This document shows positions 5,994-6,028 of a stretch of 6,028 nucleotides of DNA, in pieces. Each line of letters starts with the position of its first letter. Position 1 is the first letter of the stretch. The notes below the pieces were generated by a model. The model saw only the letters and a list, made by a program, of their open reading frames with translations, ran no database searches and had not been told where the DNA came from. Source of the stretch: Ardenticatenaceae bacterium (lineage in GTDB: Bacteria; Chloroflexota; Anaerolineae; Promineifilales; Promineifilaceae); the NCBI GenBank assembly GCA_020634315.1, contig JACKBV010000064.1, positions 1 to 6,028 on the forward strand, given 5' to 3'. A program made the translations under genes and the position numbers.

Positions 5994-6004
5994 ATCAGGA
6001 ATTT

Positions 6005-6010
6005 CTCCTT
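6005..6010 (-). promoter_or_regulatory. Shine-Dalgarno site of tsf
   Basis: AAGGAG on the minus strand lies 11 bases before the ATG at 5993. The spacing is longer than the usual 5-9 bases, but there is no alternative start nearby that keeps the conserved MKITTEMVKNLR N-terminus. Confidence 0.7.
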
Positions 6011-6028
6011 CGTAAATAGCCTCCCGGA

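Noticed and set aside
1..6028. CRISPR array, insertion sequence or long repeat
   Set aside because: No regularly spaced repeats, transposase-like frame or paired terminal inverted repeats were seen; coding density is high with ordinary core genes.

Overview
This is a bacterial chromosomal window in which every recognisable gene is on the minus strand. Base composition is close to even. From right to left (the direction of transcription) the order is tsf, pyrH, frr, uppS, cdsA, fbp, tRNA-Gly(CCC), then the 5' part of a type I restriction-modification methyltransferase gene (hsdM) that runs off the left edge. The short two-domain EF-Ts (199 aa), the tsf-pyrH-frr-uppS-cdsA order and a class I fructose-1,6-bisphosphatase suggest a non-proteobacterial lineage. 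A Chloroflexota (Anaerolineae-like) origin is my best guess, but it rests on general resemblance only.

Right part (about 2374-6028): a conserved housekeeping cluster. EF-Ts recycles EF-Tu, UMP kinase makes UDP for nucleic acid and envelope precursors, RRF recycles ribosomes, UppS makes the C55 lipid carrier, and CdsA makes CDP-diacylglycerol for phospholipids. Spacings vary: uppS starts 3 bases after frr stops, while a hairpin followed by a T-rich run lies between tsf and pyrH, and an 87-base AT-rich leader precedes frr. rpsB would normally precede tsf but lies outside the window.

Middle (about 1298-2373): fbp follows cdsA by 59 bases with no visible promoter, so it may be the last gene of the same transcription unit. 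No terminator is visible after it. A strong sigma70-type promoter then drives a tRNA-Gly(CCC) gene, followed by a clear intrinsic terminator with a 13-bp perfect stem.

Left part (1-930): the first 310 residues of HsdM, including the AdoMet-binding and NPPF catalytic motifs. It is the only accessory-type gene here and lies next to a tRNA gene, a common integration site.

No new system is evident; this is mostly a core operon. The most unusual signal is the over-frequent palindrome CGGCCG (9 copies; five extend to ACGGCCGT), found in several genes, in different reading frames and in both arms of the tRNA terminator. It resembles the highly iterated palindromes known from cyanobacteria.
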